From contig CM037597.1 in assembly GCA_021018995.1 (NCBI GenBank), positions 8,073,299 through 8,137,298 of the forward strand: 64,000 nucleotides of DNA, read 5' to 3'. The DNA comes from Chloranthus sessilifolius. Its lineage: Eukaryota > Streptophyta > Magnoliopsida > Chloranthales > Chloranthaceae. Below, piece by piece: positions 26,401 through 38,400 of this stretch. The notes beneath the pieces are model-generated. The model was not told the origin of the DNA and made no database searches. It saw only the letters and a program-made list of their open reading frames with translations. The position numbers and the translations under genes were made by a program. Every line of letters starts with the position of its first letter. The stretch's first letter is position 1.

Positions 26401-29400
26401 TTTACCTTGAAATTTTCCTTGTCTTTTTTCACACTTGCCAGATTGGGGCTGCTCCTCTATAACCCCTTGATGCAGAAACTAACACAATGCAAATGCTAGG
26501 GCTAAGATTAATAGGAAAATTAATGTAAGCAATTAAAATGCAAATCTCCTTAATAGTTTATCACAGAAAATAGCAAAATATTCAATTAAGTGATTTAAAT
26601 CTAGCCTGAAGTAGTGTTACTTTCGCGTACGTTCCCTATCGGATCTAGAAGATTAGGGTTCTTAGCTAACGACTAGATCTCCGACAGTTTTGGGGTTTCG
26701 AACGAACTCACAAGTGGGTTCTTTTGATACCATTCAAAAAGAAAAGTTGGCATCGCACCAAACCGCACTCGGGACGAAGAATCGCTCTTCGTTTGAGAGA
26801 ATCGCACCCTCATAGAAAACTTAACCAAAAGCTCTCAAAGTTTGCAAAAAGCAATAATATATTAACCATTAATAATAAAGTTGTATTTACAATGCCTTTA
26901 TATAGGCAAACCAAACCCTAACTCGAAATTAAAGAGTCCCAAAAACATAGAGCACTGCAATGACAAGTTTTGTCAAAGAAAATCAAAATCTCGTCTTTTG
27001 ACAAACGTATCCCACGGACGATCGATCAATCGACTAATAAAGAATAACTTCGTCAGACCAACCTGTTCACAATCGATTGATCAAATGTTTGGAATCAATC
27101 GATCGACTGATAGAGTAAATTCGTCAGAAGAACCTATTCACAATCGATCGATCGAATGTATAGGATCGATCGATCGACTAAAATGCTCATTAATTCCGTA
27201 AATCCCCTAGGTTCTTCTTTCGGAACACTTTCACATTCTTCTTTCGCCTTCGATAGGCTACGGGCGACTACTTGAATCAGATGTCCCCATCAATTCTCCC
27301 CAGGTTAGAAGGATCCATCCCCGATGAATATTGGTTGCTATAGAGATTGAGTAGATCCGGGTCGATTTGCTGAAATTTTTCCCTTGTTATCCATGTGTTC
27401 TCTGAATCAGCTTTGTTCTTCCACTTGACAAGGTACTTCTGAAGTTCCCCTTGCCTGGTGGACACAATCTGATCCTCCAAAATATCTTCTATGATCTCAC
27501 GAAATGGTCGTGTGGGTGGAGGCAATGGGATGGGGAGGGAAATAGGGGTAAACATCGGATATGGAAAGTTCAAACGGGCTGGATGGTATATGTAAATGGC
27601 CATGGAGCGAAACGAGATTCTCGACGTTGAAAGTTGTGCTAACACCCAATTCCGACAATAAATCTAGGACGTAAGCGTTAGGACCGGTACGCTTCAAAAT
27701 CTTATAGGGTCCAACACCATTAGCTTTTAACTTCTGAGCAACCTCTAGAGGGAAGCACTCAGGTCTATTCCGAACCATCACAAAATCATTCTCTTGAAAC
27801 TCTTTGAACCTTCTATGAGAATCTGCAGAAATTTTGTATTTTTCATTGTTCACATTAATTTGTCTTTTAGTCTCAGTGTGAAGTTCATGAATGTAATGTG
27901 CAAATGCAGATGTAGACTCTGACGACCTTTGATGAACTGACATCGGGATTAGATCTATGAGCGTCCTAGGTTTGTAGCCATGCATTAACTGAATTATTAT
28001 ATGCAAACTCCGTGACAGGTAAGATAGAATCCCAATTCTTAACATGCTCACCTATAAGACACCGTAAAAGATTGCCTAAACTCTGATTCATTACCTCGGT
28101 TTTGCTTATCTGTTTGAGGGTGATATGCTGACGAAAACTGAAGTCTAGTCCCCCATTTTATGCCATAGTGTCTTGCAAAAGTAATTGACAAACTAGACAT
28201 CACGATCAAACAATATGGTTTTAGGGAAACCGTGCAGACGAACCACCTCATTAAAGAAAAGTGTAGCAATGTTACTTGCATCTGAGGTCTTCAAACGCGC
28301 GATGAAATGGGACATTTTCGAAAAACGGTCAATGACGATGAACACCAAATCGTGCTTGCGAAGTGTCTTAGGAAGGCCTAACACAAAATCCATTAAAAGG
28401 TCTTGCCACGGAGTGTGTGGCACAGGTGAAGGTATGTATACCCCGTCGTTTTGCCTCTTTTGTTTTGCCGGTGGCAAACACGATATTGGTTGATATTTTG
28501 ACAACATCTCGGGTGAGATTGGGCCAATAAATTCGATCTTCAGCCATTGCAACAGTCTTATTGTGACCAAAGTGGTCGACATCCCTTCCAGCATGTAATT
28601 CCCAAACAAGAAAATCTCGTAGAGACGTATGAGGAATACACAAGCAATTTTTCAGGAACAAATACCCATTCTATAGGGTATACTTACTCTCTTTCACAAA
28701 CTGTCCACTCATAAGTGAGGTGTACTCTTCTCCAAAATCTGGACACACAGGATAGTCATCTATAAGACGTTCAAATCCAGTTACCTCAACACTCAATGAA
28801 TGCAATGACGCCGCCCTACGGCTAAGCGCGCCAGCAGCTCGATTCTCTACTCCAGCCCTATGTTTCAGCACAAATGTAAACCCTTGAAGTTGCTCAACTC
28901 ATGTCGCATGTTGCAGGTTTAACTTCTTTTGAGAACTCAAAATCTCAGGGCTTCATGATCAAAATTCTTTGTCGAGAGATTGCACTACCGCATAGAATTC
29001 TTTGTCGTAGGTAGAGTATTTATACCTGGCATCATTTAACTTCTCACTGAAATAAGCTATCAGATGACCCTCTTGGCTTAATACTCTCCCAATACCTACG
29101 CTTGATGCGCCACACGCTACCTCAAAGACCTTAGAAAAGTTAGGAAAGCACATGACAAGAGCTTCAGTCATTCGAGACTTAATCTCTTTGAAGGCTTTTG
29201 CCGCAGCAGGTGTCCATTTAAACTCCCCCTTTTTATGCAATCGATGATAGGGGATGTTGCCGTATTGAAGTTACGGATGAATCGCCTATAAAAAGTGGCT
29301 AACCCATGGAAGCTACGGACTTCATGAATGTTCTGAGGTTCAGGCCATTCCACAATAGCTTTGACCTTTTTCGGGTCCGCAGTTATTCCTTCAGAGGTTA

Positions 29401-32400
29401 CGACAAACCCTAAGAAGACAATGCTCTATGACATGAAAGTGCACTTATTTAGGTTCACGTATAACTTTTTTCCTCTGAGAGTCATGAAAACTTGCCTTAA
29501 GTAGCTTAGGTGTTGTGGCTATAAATAAGGATGTCACCGAAATAAACCACAAGGAACTTGCCTATGAAAGGCCTCAACACCTGTGTCATAATTCACATAA
29601 ATGTGCTCGGGGCATTTGAAAGCCCGAAAGGCAGGACAAACCACTCATATAAACCATCCTTGGTTTTAAAGGCAGTTTTCCATTCATCCCCAAGACGAAC
29701 TCGGATTTGATAGTATCCACTCTACAGATCGATCTTCGAAAATATATTTGCACAGACCATCATGTCCAACATGTCGTCCAGTCTCGGTATAGGGAGCCAA
29801 TTCTTAACCATGATTTTATTAATAGCACGGCTATCAACTCACATCCTCCAAGATCTATCTTTCTTGGGTGTGAGCAGGACTAGCACGACACATTGACTCA
29901 TACTCTCCTTAATGAACCCCTTCTAGAGAAGTTCATCAACTTACCTTTTTAACTTTGAATGTTCGGATGGATTCATGCGATAATGTGGATTCATGCGATA
30001 ATGTGGCAAGGTAGGTAATGTAGATCCAGGAACCAAGTCAATGGCGTGTTGGATGTCCTGTAAAGGTGGTAAGTCATTCGGAAAGTCTTTGAGAAAAACG
30101 TCCTGCAATTCGCTTATCATGGGTTCAACCTCCTTTGGAAACTCAACACCTGACTCTTTAGGTGATTCCATAGTAACAAGGACGTAGACAATGTCCTTGG
30201 TCTTAGCACCTCTTCCGAACTCTAAAGGACTAACGATGTGAACAACCTTAGATGTCTTCTCTCTCTCAATTAAGCCTTTATCATTTGACTTATTCATTTT
30301 CACAGTAGGTGCTCTAGGAGGTAAAGGGTTTATCTTTATCTTATTTCCGTTATGCGTGAAAGAACACACGTTCTATCTCCCGAACAACATAACATCCATA
30401 TCATACAACCACGGCCTCCCAAGGATGATATGCCCGACATTCGTAGGCACAACATTGCACCATAAGGTGTCCTTATACGAACCGAATTGTATAAGAACTT
30501 GACACCTTCGTGAAACTGGGATTGATGATTAATCGACCCAAGCAATTTTATAGGGTTGCGGGTGAGCTACGGGTGCAAGTCCTAAGCGGGAAACCGTACT
30601 TTCAGAAACAACATTGGTACACTTCCATTATTGACTATGATTCGACAAGCTTTCTCACAACACTTGGCTACGGTATAAAAGATGTTATCCCGCCGCCAAT
30701 CATCACTCTCCTTAGATTGGGCATGAGCACACCTAACCACAAGAGCCCGTGAGGTATTACCCTCCTCAATGGGGTAGGAGATTTCCCTAAGACAAGCCAC
30801 AGTCGGTTCCCCTGCAAGATCTTCCTCATCACTAGGGAACGATTCAGGCTCATAGACTTCTTCTCCCGCATTTTGTTCATTCTCAGTGTCCTCGGTTATG
30901 AACAAGTTTCGGGAGGGACATTGTGCTGCAAAATGTCCGATGTCATGACACTTGTAACACTTGTTTTGACCACCACTCTTGGGGCCTTCAAGCATTAGAC
31001 CTTTACCCTTATTAGCTTTGGTTACTTGTGTAACAAATGAATTGGACCTAGCTGACGGGGTATAATCGGACCACTAGTATCGAAACGTTTGGTTTGAGAG
31101 GTCTTGAGGTACCATTCTAACTCTTCAACTTTGGAGAAACACTCATCTAGATCGGTAACGGGGGATGGAATGAGTTCCCTGTAGTTCTGGACGAAGGCCC
31201 ATTCGAAATCGGGATAAGGTAACTCTTTCAGGTTCATCCACATTGGCCTGGGACATTAGGTCTTCAAACTTGTCAATGTACTCTGTGATCGATGAATTCC
31301 CTTAGCGCAGTGATTGCCATTGATCAAGAAGACGTTCATCATAGGAAAGAGGAACATGCTTCTCGTTCAGGTTGATCTTCATATCATCCCAAGTGGAAAT
31401 GGGAAGAAGACCCTGGGATTGCCTACGACACTCTATCCCCATCCAGTAAAGCCTAGCTTGACCCCTAAGCTTGACTTTGGTAAACCGGACTTTACGCTCT
31501 TCAGACATGGCATACCACTCGAAGTAGTTTTTCATGCCAGTCACCTGCTCGAGATAGATTTTAGGTTGCCTTTTCCCATCAGAAGTAGGAGCGTCCATTT
31601 TAATAAATTTCATGACTTTGTGGTCCTGGTTCGTTTGGATATCACGCCGGTGAGGACCATCTCTCCTACGGTTGTTAATGTGGACTCGATAATGATTCTC
31701 AGTGATGACCTCATTCATCTCTTCAACACGGGTCACTAAAGCCTCATGGTGGGCTTGTTGATCATGCAGCTGGTTTTGCAATTGATTGTGGTGATCAGTC
31801 ATTTGGGCTTGGAGATCGGCTTGACTCGTAGTCAACTTAGATGCAAGCTCATTAATGAGGACTTCTATCTTAATGGGATCCATGACTATGCAAGACAAAA
31901 CAAAATGAACCCTAGAACTTATAGGAACACTAACAATCCTAAACTGACAAAGCTTTGATACCAAATCTGTTGCAGAAACTAACACAATGCAATGTTAGGG
32001 CTGAAATTAGTAGGAAAATTAATATAAGCAATTAAAATACAAATCTCCTTAATAGTTTATCACATAAAATAGCAAAAGATTCAATAAAGTGATTTAAATC
32101 TAACCTGAATTAGAGTTACTTTCACGTGCATTCCCTATCAGATCTAGAAGATTAGGGTTCTTAGCGAACGACTAGATTTCCGATAGTTTTAGAGTTTCGA
32201 ACGAACTCACAAGTGGGTTCTTTCGATACCTTGCGAAAAGGAAGGCAAATAATAGATTTAATGATGAAATGAATTGGTTAGGGTTTAAACACTTAAGCAA
32301 CTCGTAGATCAAGAAAGATAGTAAGGATAGAAAAGTTGGTCTCGCACCAAACCGCACGCAGGACGAAGAATCGCTCTTCGGTTGAGAGAATCACACCCTC

Positions 32401-35400
32401 ACAGAAAACTTAACCAAAAGCTCTCAAAGTTTGCGAAAGGCAATAATATGTTAACCATTAATAATAAAGTTGTGTTTACAATGCCTTTATATAGGCAAAC
32501 CAATCCCTAACTCGAAATTAAAGTCCTAAAAACTTAAAACACTGAAATGACATGTTTTGCCAAAGAAAATCAAAATCCCGTCTTTTGACGAATGTATCCC
32601 ACGGACGATCGATCGATCGACTCTAAACAATCGATCAATCGACTAATAAAGAATAACTTCGTCAGACCAATCTGTTCACAATCGATCGATCAAATGTTTG
32701 AAATCGACCGATCGACTAATAGAGTAAATTCGTCAGAAGAACTTGTTCGCAATTGATCGATCGACTAAAACGCTCATAAATTCCCTAAATCTCTTAGGTT
32801 CTTTCGAAACACTTTCACATTCTTCTTTCGCCTTCGATAGGTTACGGGCGGCTGCTTGAATCGGATGTTGCCATCACCCCCCTCAATCATGCTCTGCTAT
32901 CTCCTCTACAACTCCTTCTCTAACATGCTCTACTATCTCTTCATCACTTTCTTCTACCATATCCATACTAGCTAGCATACCAAGGTCCTCTTCAATAACA
33001 TCAACACTTATCCCCCTTGAAGAGGGCACTAAGAACTCTCCTCTTGAAGCTTGGAGTAGGGAGTATCTTCATAGAAAGTAACATCCATAGGCATAAAAAA
33101 CTGACAAGTCGCGAGATCAAAACACTTATACCCTTTTTGTGTAGGAGGATACTTATGCGAACTTTAGATCCGCCTATTTGAATCGTGGTTGGATAAAGAG
33201 GAAACGTCAAAAGAGAACGTGAACCCGTGAATGAGTTTTTTAAAAAGGCCCGTTAAAAACCCGTTTGATCAGAAAGAAGAAAATCTAAAATTTATTAGGG
33301 TCTTCAACTTTCAATCCTGTTACTTTTATGTTTGACCTATTTTGAAGTGTCAAACAAAGTCGGATTGATGCAAAATTGGTCATATTTAAAGGCTTATCGA
33401 AGTAGTTTTCCAACGAGTCAAAAAACGTGCAATTCCGACAAGTATTGAAGAAGTTATGGTCAATTTTCAGAAGCTGCACAGAAAGTGACGAATTTCAAGA
33501 CTCCTAATTGAATTAGGATTAATCCCTTTTATTATTTTATTTTAGAGAATAGGATTTGTTTCTTTTATTAGAAATATGATTAGTTTCTTTATTGTTTTGG
33601 GACTTTATTTTATTGTTTTAGAAGAATTAAGATATTTCTTTTATTTGAACTATGAATTAGAGTTATACTAGGATTTCTAGTTTTATGCATTGGTTAGCCT
33701 ATTTAAAGGTTTGTAAACAACTTTATTATTACTTTTTGGTTAATAAAAATTGTTTATGCAAAATTGAGAGTTCTAAACTTTCATGAGGGTATGATTCTCT
33801 CAAACGGAGAGCGATTCTTCAATTCACGCTTGCGGTTTAATGCGAGGTCAACTCTTCTCCCATCTCTATCTTCTTTAGATCTACGATTTGCGTAAGTAGC
33901 GTAAACCTAATTATTTATTTATCCATTAAATCTCAGATCTAGCCTATTGATCTCATAAAAATCCAAAATCAACCTTTTGTTCATCATTAACTTTATTAGC
34001 TTTTTATTTTCATTTGGTATCGAGAGAACCTGCTTACGAGTTCGTTCGACGCCCTAAAATTATCGGAGATCTAGCCGTTCATAAGAACTCTGGTCTTTTA
34101 GATCCATGATAGGGAACGTACACGAAAGTAACACTATTTTGGGCTGGAATTAAAGCATCTAATTGGATTTCTAAAAATTTTTGTGATAATTTGTTATCAG
34201 AAATTGCTATTTATTAATCGTTTGAATTAATTTTAATCCTAATCTCAGCCCTAGCATTGCATTTAGTATGTTCCCGCATCACATTGATGTATACTTTAGA
34301 TCCGCCTATTTGAATCGTAGTTGGATAAAGAGGAAACATCAAAAGAGAAAGTGAACCCACGAATGAGTTTTTGAAAAAAAACCCGTTAAAGACCCGTTTA
34401 ATCATAAAGAAAATCCAAAATTTATTAGGGTCTTCGACTTTCAATCTCGTCACTTTTATGTTTGGCCTATTTTGAAGTGTCAAACAAAATCAGATTGATG
34501 CGAAATTTATCATATTTGAAAGCTTATCGAAGTAGCTTTCCAACGAGCCAAAAAACGTGCAATTCCGACAAGTATTGAAGAAGTTGTGATCAGTTTTCGG
34601 AAGCTACATAGAAAGTGACGAATTTCAAGACTCCTAATTGAATTAGGATTAGTCTCTTTTATTATTTTATTTTAGAAAATAGGATTTGTTTCTTTTATTA
34701 GAAATATAATTAGTTTCCTTATTGTTTTAAGACTTTATTTTATTGTTTTAGAAGAATTAAGATATTTCTTTTATTTGAACTATGAATTAGAGTTACACTA
34801 GGATTCTAGTTTTATGCATTGGTTAGCCTATTTAAAGGCTTGTAAACAACTTTATTATTACTTTTTAGTTAATGAAAATTGCTTATGTAAATTTGAGAGT
34901 TCTAAACTTTCGTGAGGGTGTGATTCTCTCAAACGGAGAGCGATTCTTTGATTCCCGCTTGCGGTTTGGTGTGAGGCCAACTCTTCTCCCATCTGTATCT
35001 TCTTCAGATCTACAGTTTGCGTAAGTAGCCTAAACCTAATTATTTATTTATCCATTAAATCTCAGATATGACCTATTGATCTCATAAAAACCCAAAATCA
35101 ACATTCTGTTCATCATTAACTTTATTAGCCTTTTATTTTCTTTTGGTATCGAGAGAACCCGCTTGCGAGTTCGTTAGACGCCCTAAAACTATCGGAGATC
35201 TAGCCGTTCATAAGAACTCTAGTCTTCTAGATCCGCGATAAGGAACGTACACGAAAGTAACGCTATTTTGGGCTAGAATTAAAGCATTTAATTGGATTTC
35301 TAAAAAATTTCGTGATAATTTGTTATGAGAAATTGTTATTTATTAATTGTTTAAATTAATTTTTATCGTAATCTCAGCCCTAGCATTGCATTTAGTAAGT

Positions 35401-38400
35401 TCTCGACAAAAATGCATCTAGTTGCTTTAGGATCCAACTTACTACGTTTAACAATAGGAATATGAGCAGAACATAAACATCCAAATACCCAAGGTGGCAT
35501 AAGAAGAGACTCCTAGTAGCTGGAAGGAAGACTTGCCCCCTAGTATGGGAGTAGGCATACGATTTATCCAATAGGCAGATGTAAGAACAACATCCCCCCA
35601 CTGGATTTTGTGACATTCATACCAATCAAAAGAGAACGCGCCACCTCTAACAAATGACGGTTTTTCCTTTCAGCCACTTCATTTTGTTGTGAAGTGTAAG
35701 GACAAGTGGTTTCCCACACAATTCCATGCTCGCAAAGATACGATGGAAGACGGTGAGAAGAGTATTTACCACCATTATCCGACCATAGAACTTTCACATT
35801 CGCATTGAATTGAGTACGAACCAATTGAAGGAAAGTGGGAAACAGCATAGCAACTTCATCTTTAGACTTCATCAAGAACAACATGGTGTATGAGTACAAT
35901 CATCAGTAAAGGAAACAAAGTATCAGTAACCACTAATAAAACCAACAAGGGAAATAAGACTCTCAGCCTTGGAAGAGGAACATGACCACAAAGCTCCATG
36001 CCATAGTTGGAGCTCACCAACAGAAGTGACAGCAGCAGCTACCGACTTCTGAAGCATTTTATTATCATGAGTGTGCCGGTCTTCAAAGATATAAGAGCCC
36101 TCTATCCTCTCTACTATGACCAATCGCCTTCCCTGTTGACAAGTCTTGAAAAATACCATATGAGGGAAAGGTCACACTACAATTTTGGGTTTTTGTAAGA
36201 CATTTAACTGAAAGAAGATTGATAGACATTTTTGGAGGCATAAACTAGACTGTAAGGAAGAAGACCAGCTCAAACTGTCCCTTTACCAACTGCAGGAACC
36301 AAGGATCCATCAGCAATCCGAATAAGACACTGTCCTGGCAAAAGTGACAAAGTATGGAAGTGCGACAACATGCTCGTCATATGATCTGTAGCCCTGGAGT
36401 CGATGATCCATGAAGTACAAGAGGAGACACAGGCATTTGCATAACCTGCAACATCCTTCTCATCAACATTAACCATAAGTCTACCACCAATCACTCCATG
36501 CTTTCCTTCCCTTTTCAAATGAAGAAACGACCAATTAACAGCCAAGTAATAGCTCAAGAATTGTTCCCACACTGTAGTCACGACAATATCAACAACCTCC
36601 ACCGGTCACAATTTGGCTGCACTACAGCCGCAACTCAACAATGCCATACACACGGCGCTCAATACCAGTCAGTGGTTTGCACCAAACAGCCAACACCAAA
36701 CAGCCACCGCTGATTAAATCAATGGTTCAAAACACAGAAACCTGCAGCCTCAAATTCCAAATGGTTATTTCCAGCTGTATGACTTTGTATGGACTGCAGT
36801 CACCATTGATGATGTTTTTCAAGCTGTGTAGTCGACACTGATTGTATTATAAGCGGTTGTGCACGCAAAAATCTTTCATAACGCATCCAGTACTTTTGTA
36901 AATGATATAATCTTCATATCAGGTGGTAGGGGGAAGATTACTTAGCAAAAGGCATACAGCTCCCTCTCAGGTGTGATCGCACGAAGGCATGGGACACAGA
37001 AAACCGTGAATGAGGGTCACACTGCTGAAACTGAAGATTTAATAAAATAGATCCAAAACTCTCAAAAAACAAAAAACTAACCTCAGATTTAGGTTCCTCA
37101 TTCGAATCCGGTTTAGATGGGTTCAACCTTCATCAGCAATGCCACCCCAATCTTTGAAATCCGTGACTGTCATATTTTAGATCTACTCCAAGATCCCTTC
37201 GAAAAACACTCTTAGTGACCTCAGGTGAGGTTGATGCAGAAGACAAAGTTTCTCAGAGTAGAAAAATAACACCATGTTCTCCTTTTTCGATTCTGAAGTC
37301 AATTTTGACCATGCTGGCATCAGCATGACGTCACCACATGTTAGGGTGACTTCAACAGAAGGAAAGTAGGGGAACGCTAAGATCGCTGCTCTGATACCAA
37401 GTTAAATTTATGATAGAGTAATTAGGGTTAGAACTTGATGAAAAAGAAGGGAAGAGGTAGAAGAAGATAGAGAAATTAGGGTTGAGAGATGTTGTATCTC
37501 AAAACCCCTTCTTATTATTATTTATATCACTTACATACTACTGTTTACACACCCATTAACCCTTATACACCGACTTACATACACTAATGGTATTCACACA
37601 CACCAACTAATACTATATTCTACAGCCACACCAACATTTCCTACATCAATAGATAAGGATCCAAAAGTACACTTTTTATGCCCCGTGGCACGTATCTTTG
37701 TCCAATAAAAGTTTTCCAAGTGGCAGAACATCATGCGAGCTGATGTTAGCCTAGAAGGGTGCCCATTAGAGGATATGAACTATTCAATCCAGATGCTTTA
37801 ATAATGACCCTTGTTCAAATTTAACGTAGGGTTCGGATTAGAAGGTACGGATGCTCTAATTGATATGTACTTTGGGCTTATGGCCTGTAGCCTAATGGAA
37901 GGTTGACAATATTGCAACCTTGAGATCCCAGGTTCAATTCCAGCTTACCCTATAAAATAAAAAGTTCACTCATGTCCAACCACTTGGATGAAGTGAATTG
38001 GTAAAAAAATATATGCCGTGTAGTACCACACAACCTAAAAGTATGCTAGTGAGGGTGGTTATCTATTTTGACGTAGGTTACAAGAGTCAAATCTCTTTCA
38101 GTAATGAGCCTTGGTGTTGGCATATTACATCTTTAAGGTAACCTCCTGAGCAGGAACAGCACCTTGGGTAGAAGGCTCATGGTACTAAGCTCTTGACCAA
38201 TCATTTTATTTTGATAACCTGGGTGTTTGGACCTCTTAGAGCACCGGCTAATCTGTGGGGCACGTGGGTCAGCACGGCATATAAATCCCCTGGGTGACCT
38301 CAAGGGAGGATTCAAACTCAGGTCTCCCGCTTCCTGAGGCAGGTACCTGGCTAGCTCTTGACCAATCATACGGTGGATACTTTATGTCCCCCTTGGTGAC

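Larger units (their letters stand above)
26471..32876 (-). mobile_element. Ty3/gypsy chromovirus G3, full structure but decayed
   Basis: LTRs lie at 26471..27292 and 31971..32876. The primer-site complement GCTTTGATACCA is just inside the right LTR (31952..31963). A purine tract, GGGGAGAAT, abuts the left LTR. Gag, zinc knuckle, protease, RT, RNase H, integrase and a C-terminal chromodomain are present in order, with many frame breaks. CCCCT occurs at both outer flanks (26463..26467 and 32879..32883), a likely target duplication blurred by a C run. It is inserted in copia A. Confidence 0.92.
22170..37636 (-). mobile_element. Ty1/copia element A, carrying three nested insertions
   Basis: LTRs of 237 bp lie at 22170..22406 and 37400..37636, flanked by TTTCC at 22165..22169 and 37637..37641. 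A perfect tRNA-Met primer site (complement GCTCTGATACCA) abuts the right LTR at 37388..37399. The interior on the minus strand has gag, protease, integrase, RT and RNase H order. It is split by element G2 (23710..26177), chromovirus G3 (26471..32876) and an LTR pair (33156..35408). Without these it would be about 4.3 kb, a normal copia size. It sits in intron 4, antisense to the host gene. Confidence 0.93.

Noticed and set aside
37881..37945. Possible tRNA gene
   Set aside because: A- and B-box-like words are present but the stems do not fold into a cloverleaf and an A-rich tail follows. Better read as a SINE.
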